Assembly: GCA_029263275.1 (NCBI GenBank)
Contig: JAJCXU010000515.1
Coordinates: 1-5,331 of the forward strand
DNA: 5,331 bases
From: Ilumatobacter sp.
GTDB taxonomy: Bacteria > Actinomycetota > Acidimicrobiia > Acidimicrobiales > Ilumatobacteraceae
Direction: 5' to 3'
Under the pieces are notes generated by a model. It did no database searches. It was given only the letters and a program-made list of their open reading frames with translations, and had not been told where the DNA came from. Shown here piece by piece: positions 1 through 5,331 of the stretch (position 1 is the stretch's first letter; every line of letters begins with the position of its first letter). The translations under genes were made by a program, and so were the position numbers.

Positions 1-113
1 TTGGCGAGCTCGATGATCTCGGCCATCAATTCCTTCGGAATGGGATCAGGCTTGTAGCCACGGATGCTCCGGCGCGTCGCGACGAGCGTTTCGAAATCGG
101 GGGTCTGCGTCAT
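1..113 (-). CDS. Nitroreductase family protein, N-terminal fragment (runs off the left edge)
   Basis: The minus strand reads from an ATG at 113-111 through 37 open codons to the window edge. The fragment has the layout of a nitroreductase N-terminus: a short helix beginning FETLVATRRS, then SIRGYKPDPIP, then a helix ELMAEIIELA. The RRSIR block at residues 14-18 is the classic FMN-phosphate-binding start of this family, and the following Y-K-P-D-P-I-P is also typical. Family members are usually dimeric, cytoplasmic FMN enzymes that reduce nitroaromatics, quinones or other electron-poor substrates with NAD(P)H. Only about a fifth of the expected length is visible, so subfamily and substrate cannot be assigned. 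The gene is divergent from the SRPBCC gene with 81 bp between starts. There is no Shine-Dalgarno sequence; a -10-like CAGAAT lies 6 bp upstream of the ATG. The family call is fairly secure despite the short fragment. Confidence 0.85.
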   Translation of the reverse strand, partial: MTQTPDFETLVATRRSIRGYKPDPIPKELMAEIIELA

Positions 114-119
114 CGGGCA

Positions 120-125
120 ATTCTG
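120..125 (-). promoter_or_regulatory. Candidate -10 element of the nitroreductase gene
   Basis: On the minus strand this reads CAGAAT, which keeps the key A at position 2 and T at position 6 of the -10 consensus. It is followed by 6 bp and then the ATG. A transcript from it would start at or next to the ATG, which would make the mRNA leaderless. The match is weak on its own (4 of 6 to TATAAT); its main support is that the other three visible starts have the same spacing. Confidence 0.3.
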
Positions 126-167
126 CTCGGCGACGCGCACCCGCAGCGATTCGGCGGGTTCCGCGTC

Positions 168-189
168 CGACGGTCAGCCGCTACCGTCG
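168..189. repeat. Operator-like inverted repeat CGACGGT-N8-ACCGTCG
   Basis: Two perfect 7-bp half-sites, CGACGGT at 168-174 and ACCGTCG at 183-189, are separated by 8 bp. The right half-site overlaps the candidate -10 of the SRPBCC gene (182-187), and the whole element ends 5 bp before its ATG. A dimeric repressor bound there would block that promoter and could also affect the divergent nitroreductase gene. No regulator gene is visible beside it. Chance occurrence in GC-rich DNA is a real possibility. Confidence 0.35.
182..187 (+). promoter_or_regulatory. Candidate -10 element (TACCGT) of the SRPBCC gene
   Basis: TACCGT fits the TAnnnT pattern common to actinobacterial promoters and ends 7 bp before the ATG at 195. 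Transcription would begin at about the A of the ATG, giving a leaderless mRNA. This fits the lack of any purine-rich ribosome binding site in the preceding 20 bp. Confidence 0.4.
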
Positions 190-194
190 TCCTC

Positions 195-635
195 ATGGCT
201 GAACAGATGGTGTCCGTGTCGCGAGAGATCAAGGCAGCTCCGGCGGTGATCTTCGACCTGCTGGCTGACCCTGCACGCCACGCCGACTTCGACGGCTCGG
301 GCATGGTCCAGAAGCTCCGCGGCGAGTCAGAACGGCTCGAACTCGGCTCGAAGTTCGGCATGGACATGAAGTTCGGCCCCATGCCGTACCGCATCTCGAG
401 CACCGTCATGGAGTTCGAGGAAGGCACGCTCATTGCCTGGGCTCACTTCGGCAAGCACCGCTGGCGCTACGAGTTGGAGCCGATCGATGGTGGCGCTGCC
501 ACCAAGGTCACCGAGACCTTCGATTGGTCGGCCTCGGTGTTCCCCAAGGGCATCGAGTTGGCGGGGTACCCGAAGAAGCACCCGGCCAACATGGAGGCGA
601 CACTCGAACGCCTCGCCGCACTCGTCGAGAAGTAG
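195..635 (+). CDS. SRPBCC (START-like / polyketide cyclase-type) family protein
   Basis: This 146-residue protein has the compact size and pattern of an SRPBCC helix-grip domain. A first beta strand (residues 5-13, MVSVSREIK) leads into APAVIFDLLADPARHADFDG (15-34), the usual helix and 'DP..h..fDGsG' turn. Alternating strands follow through about 109, including an aromatic-rich stretch (AWAHFGKHRWRYELEP, 81-96). The long C-terminal helix lies at about 126-145 (KKHPANMEATLERLAALVEK). The fold forms a hydrophobic cavity that binds lipids or other small hydrophobic ligands. There is no signal peptide or membrane segment, so it is probably cytoplasmic. It sits 63 bp upstream of a molybdenum hydroxylase large subunit. 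CoxG, a CO dehydrogenase accessory protein, is also SRPBCC, but this N-terminus does not look like CoxG, so I do not transfer that name. The ATG at 195 was chosen because it places the first strand correctly and has a suitably spaced -10. Ligand and role are unknown. Confidence 0.85.
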   Translation: MAEQMVSVSREIKAAPAVIFDLLADPARHADFDGSGMVQKLRGESERLELGSKFGMDMKFGPMPYRISSTVMEFEEGTLIAWAHFGKHRWRYELEPIDGGAATKVTETFDWSASVFPKGIELAGYPKKHPANMEATLERLAALVEK

Positions 636-645
636 TCGACCGGCC

Positions 646-661
646 CACCCAGTGTTGGGTG
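646..661. repeat. Short inverted repeat CACCCA-gtgt-TGGGTG
   Basis: A perfect 6-bp stem with a 4-nt loop lies 10 bp after the SRPBCC stop codon and 38 bp before the large-subunit ATG. In RNA it would form a small GC-containing hairpin. It has no following T run, so it is a poor intrinsic terminator. It could equally be a protein-binding site upstream of the next promoter, or chance. Confidence 0.25.
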
Positions 662-684
662 AGGGTGCGCGGAGCGGCGGCGAT

Positions 685-690
685 TACGTT
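685..690 (+). promoter_or_regulatory. Candidate -10 element (TACGTT) of the large-subunit gene
   Basis: TACGTT matches TAnnnT and ends 8 bp before the ATG at 699. The nearest purine-rich run (GGAGCGGCGG, 671-680) ends 18 bp from the ATG, too far for a normal ribosome binding site. A leaderless or nearly leaderless transcript is therefore plausible. If real, this gene can be expressed independently of the SRPBCC gene upstream. Confidence 0.4.
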
Positions 691-698
691 CCGTCCCC

Positions 699-2966
699 AT
701 GAGCATCCTCGGGACGCGCGTCGTTCGCAAAGAAGACCCTGACTTCCTCACCGTCGGCGGCAAGTACGTCGACGACCTCGCGCCGGGCGACGCGCTCCAC
801 GCCACGTTCGTTCGAGCGGCCGTCGCACATGCCGAGATCGTCGGCATCGATGTCAGTGATGCGCTCGAACTCGATGGTGTCGTCGCGGTGTTCACCGCGG
901 CCGACCTCGGTCTCGAACCCAAGCCGCCGAGCATGCCGATGCTCAATCAGACGATGCAGCGGACCTGGCTGGCATCGGATCGGATGCGATATGTCGGTGA
1001 ACCGATCGCCGTGGTGATCTCCACATCGGCATCGGTTGGCGCCGATGCTGCCGACCTCGTCGTCGTGGAAGACGAACCGTTGCCGGTCGTTGTCACGACG
1101 GGTCAGTCGCTCCGGGACGAGACGCTGCTCTTCCCCGAAGCGGGAACCAACGTCACGTTCGCGCGGCCCAGCGCTGCTCGCGACGACTTCTTCGACGGCT
1201 GCGAGGTCAGGGTCGGCCTGACCTTCGGCAACCAACGTCTGGCCCCGTGCCCGCTGGAACCCCGCGCCACGGTTGCGGCTTGGTCGACCGGCGACGATGG
1301 CGAGCCCTTCCTCACCCAGTGGGCAACCACCCAGGGGGCCCACGGCACGCGTGACACGTTGGCGGCGGCCACCGACCTCGACACCAGCCGCGTCCGAGTG
1401 ATCTGCCCCGACGTTGGGGGTGCCTTCGGTGCAAAGAACGGCGGCTACCCCGAAGACATCATCGTCTCGCTGGTCGCACGCAAGCTCGACCACCCCGTCC
1501 GTTGGGCTGAAACCCGATGGGAAAGCATGCTCGGTCTCGTCCATGGTCGAGGCTGCGAGTTCGAGGCAACCGTCGGCGGGACGAAAGACGGTCGGATCAC
1601 GCACTATCAAGTGCACCAGATCCAAGACGGAGGCGCCTATCCGCTCGTCGGCGCGGTGCTCCCGTTCGTCTCGCGCCAAGTCGCAACCGGCCCGTATGAC
1701 ATCGAGAACGTCGACTACTCATTTCAATCGGTCATGACCAACACCGTGCCCATGGGTGCCTACCGCGGCGCAGGTCGCCCCGAAGCTGCGCATGCAATCG
1801 AGCGGATGGTCGATCGTTTCGCCGCCGAGATCGGCCTCGACCCATCCGAAGTGCGGCGGCGCAACTTCATCGCTCCCTCCGACTTTCCTTTCACCACACC
1901 GACCGGTGCGGCGATGGACTCTGGCGAGTACGCAGCAGCGCTCGACGCGGTGCTCGGCTTGGTCGACTACGACGCGCTGCGGGCCGACCAACAGCGTCGT
2001 CGCGATGACCCGACGGCGCCGCTCTTGGGTTTGGGTTGGTCGGCGTACGTCGAGATCGCGAACCCCATGTCGAGCCCCGAGTTCGGCAGCGTCGAGATCC
2101 AACCGGATGGATCTGCCATCGTTCTCACCGGCTCGTCGTCACACGGCCAGGGACATCACACCGCCTTTGCTCAGCTCACTGCAGAACTGACCGGAATCGA
2201 CCTGGACCAGATTGAGGTCCGACACGGCGACACCGCCGAGGTACCGCGCGGTGGTGGCACTGGAGGTTCGAAGTCGCTGCAGGCTGGCGGGAGCGCGGTG
2301 TGGAAGGCGACCGAGGCCGTCGTCGAGCGTGCCAAGGACATCGCAGCACAGCTCCTCGAAGCAGACGCCGCCGACATCGTGCTCGACACCGACAACGGTT
2401 TGTTCGCCGTCGCTGGCACGCCGGCGATCAGCAAGTCATGGAGCGACGTCGCACGACACGAAGTCGAGAACACCAATGTGTTGCTTCGCGCCGAGACCGA
2501 CTTCCAGCCGCCCGGCGCCACGTTCCCGTTCGGCGTCCATCTCTCCGTCGTCGAAGTCGACCGCGACACCGGCAACGTCACCATCGCCCGTCACATTGCG
2601 TGCGACGACGCCGGCATCATGGTCAACCCGCTCATCGTCGAAGGGCAGGTGCATGGCGGCATCGCGTCGGGCATCGCCCAAGCGCTCATGGAGGAATTCG
2701 TCTACGACGACGACGGCAACCCGCAGACCGCCAACTTCGCGGAGTACGCACTCGTGTCGGCGGCCGAACTCCCCACGTTTGAACGGATTCCCCAGGAGAC
2801 GCCCACGCCGCGCAATCCGCTCGGTGCCAAGGGCGTCGGCGAATCGGGCACGATTGGGGCAACACCGGCGGTGCAGAACGCTGTCATCGACGCACTGGCG
2901 CATCTCGGCGTGCAGCACATCGACATCCCCGTCACTGCCGAGCGTGTCTGGCAGGCGATGCGCTGA
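699..2966 (+). CDS. Xanthine dehydrogenase / CoxL-like family molybdopterin-binding subunit (form II-type motif)
   Basis: This 755-residue protein looks complete and spans the whole molybdopterin subunit. The N-terminal domain (1 to about 125) begins GTRVVRKEDPDFLTVGGKYVDD, the standard family opening, and includes RYVGEPIAVV (98-107). The cofactor-binding region follows with CPLEPRA (184-190), GGAFGAK (240-246), AYRGAGRPEA (354-363) and SHGQGHHTAFAQL (481-493). The C-terminal part holds DDAGIMVNPLIVEGQVHGGI (636-655) and GAKGVGESGTIGA (709-721), in which E715 aligns with the catalytic glutamate of xanthine oxidase and CoxL. The AYRGAGR loop is the signature of 'form II' CoxL-like proteins. 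Genuine CO dehydrogenase has AYxCSFR, so CO oxidation should not be assumed. Such enzymes hydroxylate purines, aldehydes or N-heterocycles using a Mo-cytosine-dinucleotide cofactor and pass electrons through 2Fe-2S and FAD partner subunits. Neither partner is encoded next to it, nor fused to it. It follows the SRPBCC gene by 63 bp and converges on the MaoC-like gene. The fold is certain; the substrate is unknown. Confidence 0.95.
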   Translation: MSILGTRVVRKEDPDFLTVGGKYVDDLAPGDALHATFVRAAVAHAEIVGIDVSDALELDGVVAVFTAADLGLEPKPPSMPMLNQTMQRTWLASDRMRYVGEPIAVVISTSASVGADAADLVVVEDEPLPVVVTTGQSLRDETLLFPEAGTNVTFARPSAARDDFFDGCEVRVGLTFGNQRLAPCPLEPRATVAAWSTGDDGEPFLTQWATTQGAHGTRDTLAAATDLDTSRVRVICPDVGGAFGAKNGGYPEDIIVSLVARKLDHPVRWAETRWESMLGLVHGRGCEFEATVGGTKDGRITHYQVHQIQDGGAYPLVGAVLPFVSRQVATGPYDIENVDYSFQSVMTNTVPMGAYRGAGRPEAAHAIERMVDRFAAEIGLDPSEVRRRNFIAPSDFPFTTPTGAAMDSGEYAAALDAVLGLVDYDALRADQQRRRDDPTAPLLGLGWSAYVEIANPMSSPEFGSVEIQPDGSAIVLTGSSSHGQGHHTAFAQLTAELTGIDLDQIEVRHGDTAEVPRGGGTGGSKSLQAGGSAVWKATEAVVERAKDIAAQLLEADAADIVLDTDNGLFAVAGTPAISKSWSDVARHEVENTNVLLRAETDFQPPGATFPFGVHLSVVEVDRDTGNVTIARHIACDDAGIMVNPLIVEGQVHGGIASGIAQALMEEFVYDDDGNPQTANFAEYALVSAAELPTFERIPQETPTPRNPLGAKGVGESGTIGATPAVQNAVIDALAHLGVQHIDIPVTAERVWQAMR

Positions 2967-2985
2967 AATTCAGTCGGAATTGTGG

Positions 2986-3729
2986 TCAGCTGCCGATGTC
3001 GTCGGCCAACGTCACGATTGCTTCGTGCTCGTAGGTGGCCACGGGCTGACCGTCGGCGCTGATTCGGACATCGAGAATCGCCCGCTCGCCTGCACGCGAG
3101 TCGAATCGATCGACGACGACGGCGGTTGCGGTGATGGTGGCTCCCAAGCGGGCGACGCCTTGATGCATCAGATGGCTACGGACGTGGATCCAGGAGCCGG
3201 TCACGATCTGTTCGTGGAAGAACTGGTTGGCAATTCGCATCCACGTGACCGGGTGGAGGATCTGCTCGTCGGAGTAGATCGCCAGGTCGTCGCCGGCTCG
3301 TGCGGCGTACGTCGCCCACGACTCATCGGCCACGAACTCGATCGGGAGCAGCTCGTCGCCGACACCGGAACACCGCTCTGGCCGCGTGCCGACGCGAGTG
3401 ACGGCACACGCTGATCGGGCGACGCCATCCACCTGCGCCTCGACCGTGCCGCTGGTGGGACTCGGGTCGATCGGGACGTAGTTGACGACGTCGCCGTCGA
3501 AGACTGGCGAGCGGAATCGCACGTGCGCACCACCACCACGCAACCACTCGAGTCCCCACGCGGCGGCAGGCACGTGGGTCATGTACGCGTAGACGGTGAC
3601 GCCGGCGACGAGCGCCGATTCGAAGCCGGCAGCTCGCGCGCCTGCGTCGGTGTGGATCGCATTGTCGGCATGCTCGGGCAGGTTGACCGCAGAAGCGGAC
3701 CACACCTTGAGATCGGCAGCGTCGCTCAT
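2986..3729 (-). CDS. MaoC-like (hotdog-fold) acyl dehydratase-related protein
   Basis: The protein has 247 residues, about the length of two hotdog domains. The N-terminal half carries DNAIHTDAGARAAGFESAL (22-40), followed by VAGVTVYAYMTH (41-52). This is the hot-dog helix and 'GvtvyaY' strand of MaoC/hydratase-2 relatives, with H26 at the place of the catalytic histidine. The C-terminal half (about 135-245) has WMRIANQFFHEQIVTGSWIH (163-182) and ends in sheet-like sequence (QPVATYEHEAIVTL). Relatives act on acyl-CoA thioesters as enoyl-CoA hydratases or dehydratases. Here the Asp expected five residues before the His in D-x-N-P-x-H is Ala (A21) and the Pro is Ala (A24), so classic hydratase chemistry is doubtful. 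The start at 3729 was preferred over an upstream in-frame ATG at 3948. The extra 73 residues are Arg-rich, unlike the family, and would overlap the GGDEF coding region by 181 bp. It is 38 bp downstream of the GGDEF gene on the same strand and converges with the large subunit, 19 bp between stops. Confidence 0.82.
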   Translation of the reverse strand: MSDAADLKVWSASAVNLPEHADNAIHTDAGARAAGFESALVAGVTVYAYMTHVPAAAWGLEWLRGGGAHVRFRSPVFDGDVVNYVPIDPSPTSGTVEAQVDGVARSACAVTRVGTRPERCSGVGDELLPIEFVADESWATYAARAGDDLAIYSDEQILHPVTWMRIANQFFHEQIVTGSWIHVRSHLMHQGVARLGATITATAVVVDRFDSRAGERAILDVRISADGQPVATYEHEAIVTLADDIGS

Positions 3730-3735
3730 CTCGCC

Positions 3736-3741
3736 AGTATG
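3736..3741 (-). promoter_or_regulatory. Candidate -10 element (CATACT) of the MaoC-like gene
   Basis: On the minus strand CATACT differs from TATACT only at the first base and is followed by GGCGAG and then directly by the ATG at 3729. GGCGAG touches the start codon, so it cannot serve as a normally spaced ribosome binding site. The layout again suggests a leaderless start and a promoter inside the 38-bp gap after the GGDEF gene. Confidence 0.35.
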
Positions 3742-3767
3742 GACCCGCGGCCTTGCCAGCGACGATG

Positions 3768-5331
3768 TCAGGCCGGGACGGGTTCGTCGATGAACGCAGG
3801 GCTGGCCACCGTGCGGTTGCGCCCGAGCCGCTTCGCTTCGAGGAGTGCTTCGTCGGCGCTGACCAGCAGGCCGCGAGCATTGGCGAGTCGGCCGCAGGCC
3901 AAACCCACACTGGTGGTCAACTCGATGCCGGGAGCGATGCTTTCCCAATCGTGGGCGGCGATGTCGAGCCGGATCTGCTCGGCCAGGGCCTCGCCCGTGG
4001 TGCTGTCGTAGCCAGCCGCGATGACGAGGAACTCTTCACCGCCGAATCGAGCGACTTCGTGGCCTTCGTCGACCGCCGCGGCGACCAAGGTGCCGAATCG
4101 GGCCAGCACCTCGTCGCCGATGCTGTGCCCGTACGTGTCGTTGACCACCTTGAAGCGGTCGATGTCGATCATCAGCACGGCGCCCGATCCGGCGGATTGC
4201 TCCAGTTCCAGCAGGTGGCTTTCGAGCCAGCGGCGGGATCGGCAGCCAGTGGTGACGTCATGGTCGAGGTCGGCGGTGAGTTGTTCGGCCTCATCGCGCA
4301 ACACCGTTGTTGTCCGTTCCAGCTCGGCACGCCGGGTGACTTGACCGGCCAACCAGCCGACTTGGTCGATCTGCCAAGCCCGCACCAGGCCAGCGAGGTG
4401 CTGGGCGTCGGCGTATGCATTCTCCAGATTGCCGAGCGCCGCATGGGCCTTGGCACGCTCATCGATGGCTCGCACCAGACAATGGTTGTCGGCACTCGCC
4501 TCCAGCCCCGGCACTGCCGATTCGAGCAACTCGAGGGCCAAGCGATCGTTGCCGTGCCGTCGAGCATTCGTGGCGCGGACCAACAGGTGCCACGCGACGA
4601 GATCAGGAGCGGCATCGTCGTACAGCGTCGCCGCCGCGTCGAGATCAGACTGTGGGACGGTATGCCCACGGGCAATGGCGATCTCGCCGTTGAGCCCGCC
4701 AGCCAGCATTCGTTTCGAGACGTCACCGGCACCGTGATGGCGAAGCCAGCGTTCCGCTCCGATTGCGTCTGCAAGGTATGTCTGCTTGCGGACGTGGTCG
4801 TTGGTGACGTGCGCCGCTTCGGCGCACATGTAGCCGAATGAGTACGCGACTGAATCGATCGGCACTCCCACGATGCGCTGTGCTCCAAGGAATGCCCTCC
4901 GACCGCTCTCGACTGCGGTGTCGAATGACGACAAGCGCATGAAGAATCCGGAGAGAGCGAGTGAGGCGCGCACCGCCTCGATGCAGTCGAGTTCCACGTC
5001 GTTGAGCATGACCATCGCGTCGACGGCGTATTCGATTGCCCGGGCCAGGTCATCGACCTGGTCGAGAAAGACCGCAGCCATCGCCGAAGAGAACGCTGCA
5101 GTGGCAACCAGTCCGCCGGCGAGGAGATGTGGAACAGCAAGGCATGATGCCGCAGCCGACGCAGACGCGTCGCCGCACCCCTGCAGGGCAATCGCCTTGG
5201 CAACGTGCAGTCGCCCGAGTTCGGCACGATCGTCGGTCGCTGCCAGTGCCGCATCAATCCGTCGGGCAACGGATGGATCGGGGGCGAAGCCTGCATGCCG
5301 CGCAGCGGCAAGAAGTTCATCGCTCGTTTCG
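3768..5331 (-). CDS. Diguanylate cyclase: TPR-like helical N-terminal region plus GGDEF domain (5' end outside window)
   Basis: The visible 520 codons are open from the right edge to the TGA at 3770-3768. Residue numbers here count from the first whole visible codon. Residues 1 to about 330 are Ala/Leu-rich paired helices resembling TPR repeats (for example ARAIEYAVDAMVML and DRLALELLESAVPGLEA), probably a protein-interaction or sensing region. A charged helix at 333-358 (RRAELERTTTVLRDEAEQL) looks like the usual signalling linker. The GGDEF domain covers about 358-510: DIDRFKVVNDTYGH (389-402), GGEEF at 430-434, SVGLA (474-478) and GRNR (503-506). Intact GGEEF and the metal-binding D389 predict synthesis of cyclic di-GMP from two GTP. 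The inhibitory RxxD site expected at 421-424 reads DEGH and is absent. No convincing membrane segment is seen, though 63-86 is hydrophobic. Translation could begin at the ATG at 5081, but the 83 codons before it contain no stop and no ATG, GTG or TTG and keep the same helical composition, so the true start is probably beyond the window. Confidence 0.92.
   Translation of the reverse strand, partial: ETSDELLAAARHAGFAPDPSVARRIDAALAATDDRAELGRLHVAKAIALQGCGDASASAAASCLAVPHLLAGGLVATAAFSSAMAAVFLDQVDDLARAIEYAVDAMVMLNDVELDCIEAVRASLALSGFFMRLSSFDTAVESGRRAFLGAQRIVGVPIDSVAYSFGYMCAEAAHVTNDHVRKQTYLADAIGAERWLRHHGAGDVSKRMLAGGLNGEIAIARGHTVPQSDLDAAATLYDDAAPDLVAWHLLVRATNARRHGNDRLALELLESAVPGLEASADNHCLVRAIDERAKAHAALGNLENAYADAQHLAGLVRAWQIDQVGWLAGQVTRRAELERTTTVLRDEAEQLTADLDHDVTTGCRSRRWLESHLLELEQSAGSGAVLMIDIDRFKVVNDTYGHSIGDEVLARFGTLVAAAVDEGHEVARFGGEEFLVIAAGYDSTTGEALAEQIRLDIAAHDWESIAPGIELTTSVGLACGRLANARGLLVSADEALLEAKRLGRNRTVASPAFIDEPVPA

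Larger units (their letters stand above)
114..194. promoter_or_regulatory. Divergent promoter region between nitroreductase and SRPBCC genes
   Basis: This 81-bp gap separates two divergent start codons and must hold both promoters unless they lie inside the genes. It contains one -10-like hexamer for each direction, each 6-7 bp from its ATG, and an inverted repeat at 168-189. Neither ATG has a Shine-Dalgarno sequence. No convincing -35 was found for either side. Confidence 0.5.

Noticed and set aside
195..635. Annotation of the SRPBCC protein as CoxG
   Set aside because: The N-terminal motif and overall sequence do not resemble CoxG; only the fold class and the neighbouring gene suggest it.
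684..1679. Long open frame on the minus strand inside the large-subunit gene (331 codons)
   Set aside because: It is antisense to a gene with many recognised motifs, shows no family pattern, and is rich in Arg, Asp and Gly as expected for the complement of GC-rich codons.
699..2966. Annotation as true aerobic CO dehydrogenase (coxL)
   Set aside because: The active-site loop is AYRGAGR, not AYxCSFR, and coxM and coxS are absent from both flanks.
2963..2981. Small palindromes at the convergent junction (CTGAA-A-TTCAG and AATTC-N5-GAATT) as a bidirectional terminator
   Set aside because: Stems are only 5 bp, AT-containing, and mutually exclusive, with no T run; too weak to call.
2212..3414. 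Plus-strand open frame of 400 codons spanning the end of the large subunit and part of the MaoC-like gene
   Set aside because: Its Ser/Arg/Thr-rich low-complexity translation is a frame shadow; it crosses two well-supported genes on opposite strands.
3730..3948. N-terminal extension of the MaoC-like protein from an upstream ATG at 3948
   Set aside because: The 73 extra residues are Arg-rich with no hotdog features and would overlap the conserved end of the GGDEF gene by 181 bp. The ATG at 3729 fits the family start and has a -10-like element.
3753..4841. Plus-strand open frame of 362 codons opposite the GGDEF gene
   Set aside because: It is antisense to a domain with intact GGEEF and metal-binding motifs; the translation has no recognisable domain.
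5146..5220. Possible membrane segment in the N-terminal part of the GGDEF protein
   Set aside because: The hydrophobic, Ala-rich stretches are broken by polar and charged residues and fit amphipathic TPR-like helices better than a transmembrane span.

Overview
The window is GC-rich bacterial chromosomal DNA, densely coded, with strong third-position G/C preference (GTC, CTC, ATC, GAC, TCG). The gene set is an SRPBCC protein, a xanthine-dehydrogenase/CoxL-type large subunit, a two-hotdog MaoC-like protein, a nitroreductase and a GGDEF protein with a long helical N-terminus. The starts lack Shine-Dalgarno sequences. Together this suggests a high-GC actinobacterium, perhaps of the Acidimicrobiia; that placement is inference from style and was not checked by search.

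Layout: (1) 1-113, minus strand, the first 37 codons of a nitroreductase that runs off the left edge. (2) 114-194, a short divergent promoter region with an operator-like inverted repeat. (3) 195-635, plus strand, a small SRPBCC protein. (4) 699-2966, plus strand, a complete molybdopterin-binding large subunit of the xanthine dehydrogenase / aerobic CO dehydrogenase family. It carries the AYRGAGR signature of 'form II' CoxL-like proteins, not the AYxCSFR loop of true CO dehydrogenase. (5) 2986-3729, minus strand, convergent with (4), a MaoC-like double-hotdog protein. (6) 3768 to the right edge, minus strand, a diguanylate cyclase with a TPR-like helical N-terminal region. Its reading frame stays open to the window edge, so the ATG at 5081 is probably internal.

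The SRPBCC and large-subunit genes are co-directional 63 bp apart and may be co-transcribed, although each also has its own possible -10 element. The partner subunits a molybdenum hydroxylase normally needs (FAD-binding medium and 2Fe-2S small) are in neither flank, so the large subunit is an orphan locally. The diguanylate cyclase and MaoC-like genes are in tandem with a 38-bp gap, but nothing in the sequence ties their functions together. Substrates of the nitroreductase, the molybdenum enzyme and the hotdog protein cannot be read from sequence.

No mobile element, CRISPR array, tRNA or rRNA was seen, and there is no gene-free stretch over 300 bp. I did not find a clearly new biological system. 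The most notable points are the orphan form-II-like large subunit, the repeated leaderless-type starts, the inverted repeat over a candidate -10, and the GGDEF domain without its inhibitory site.
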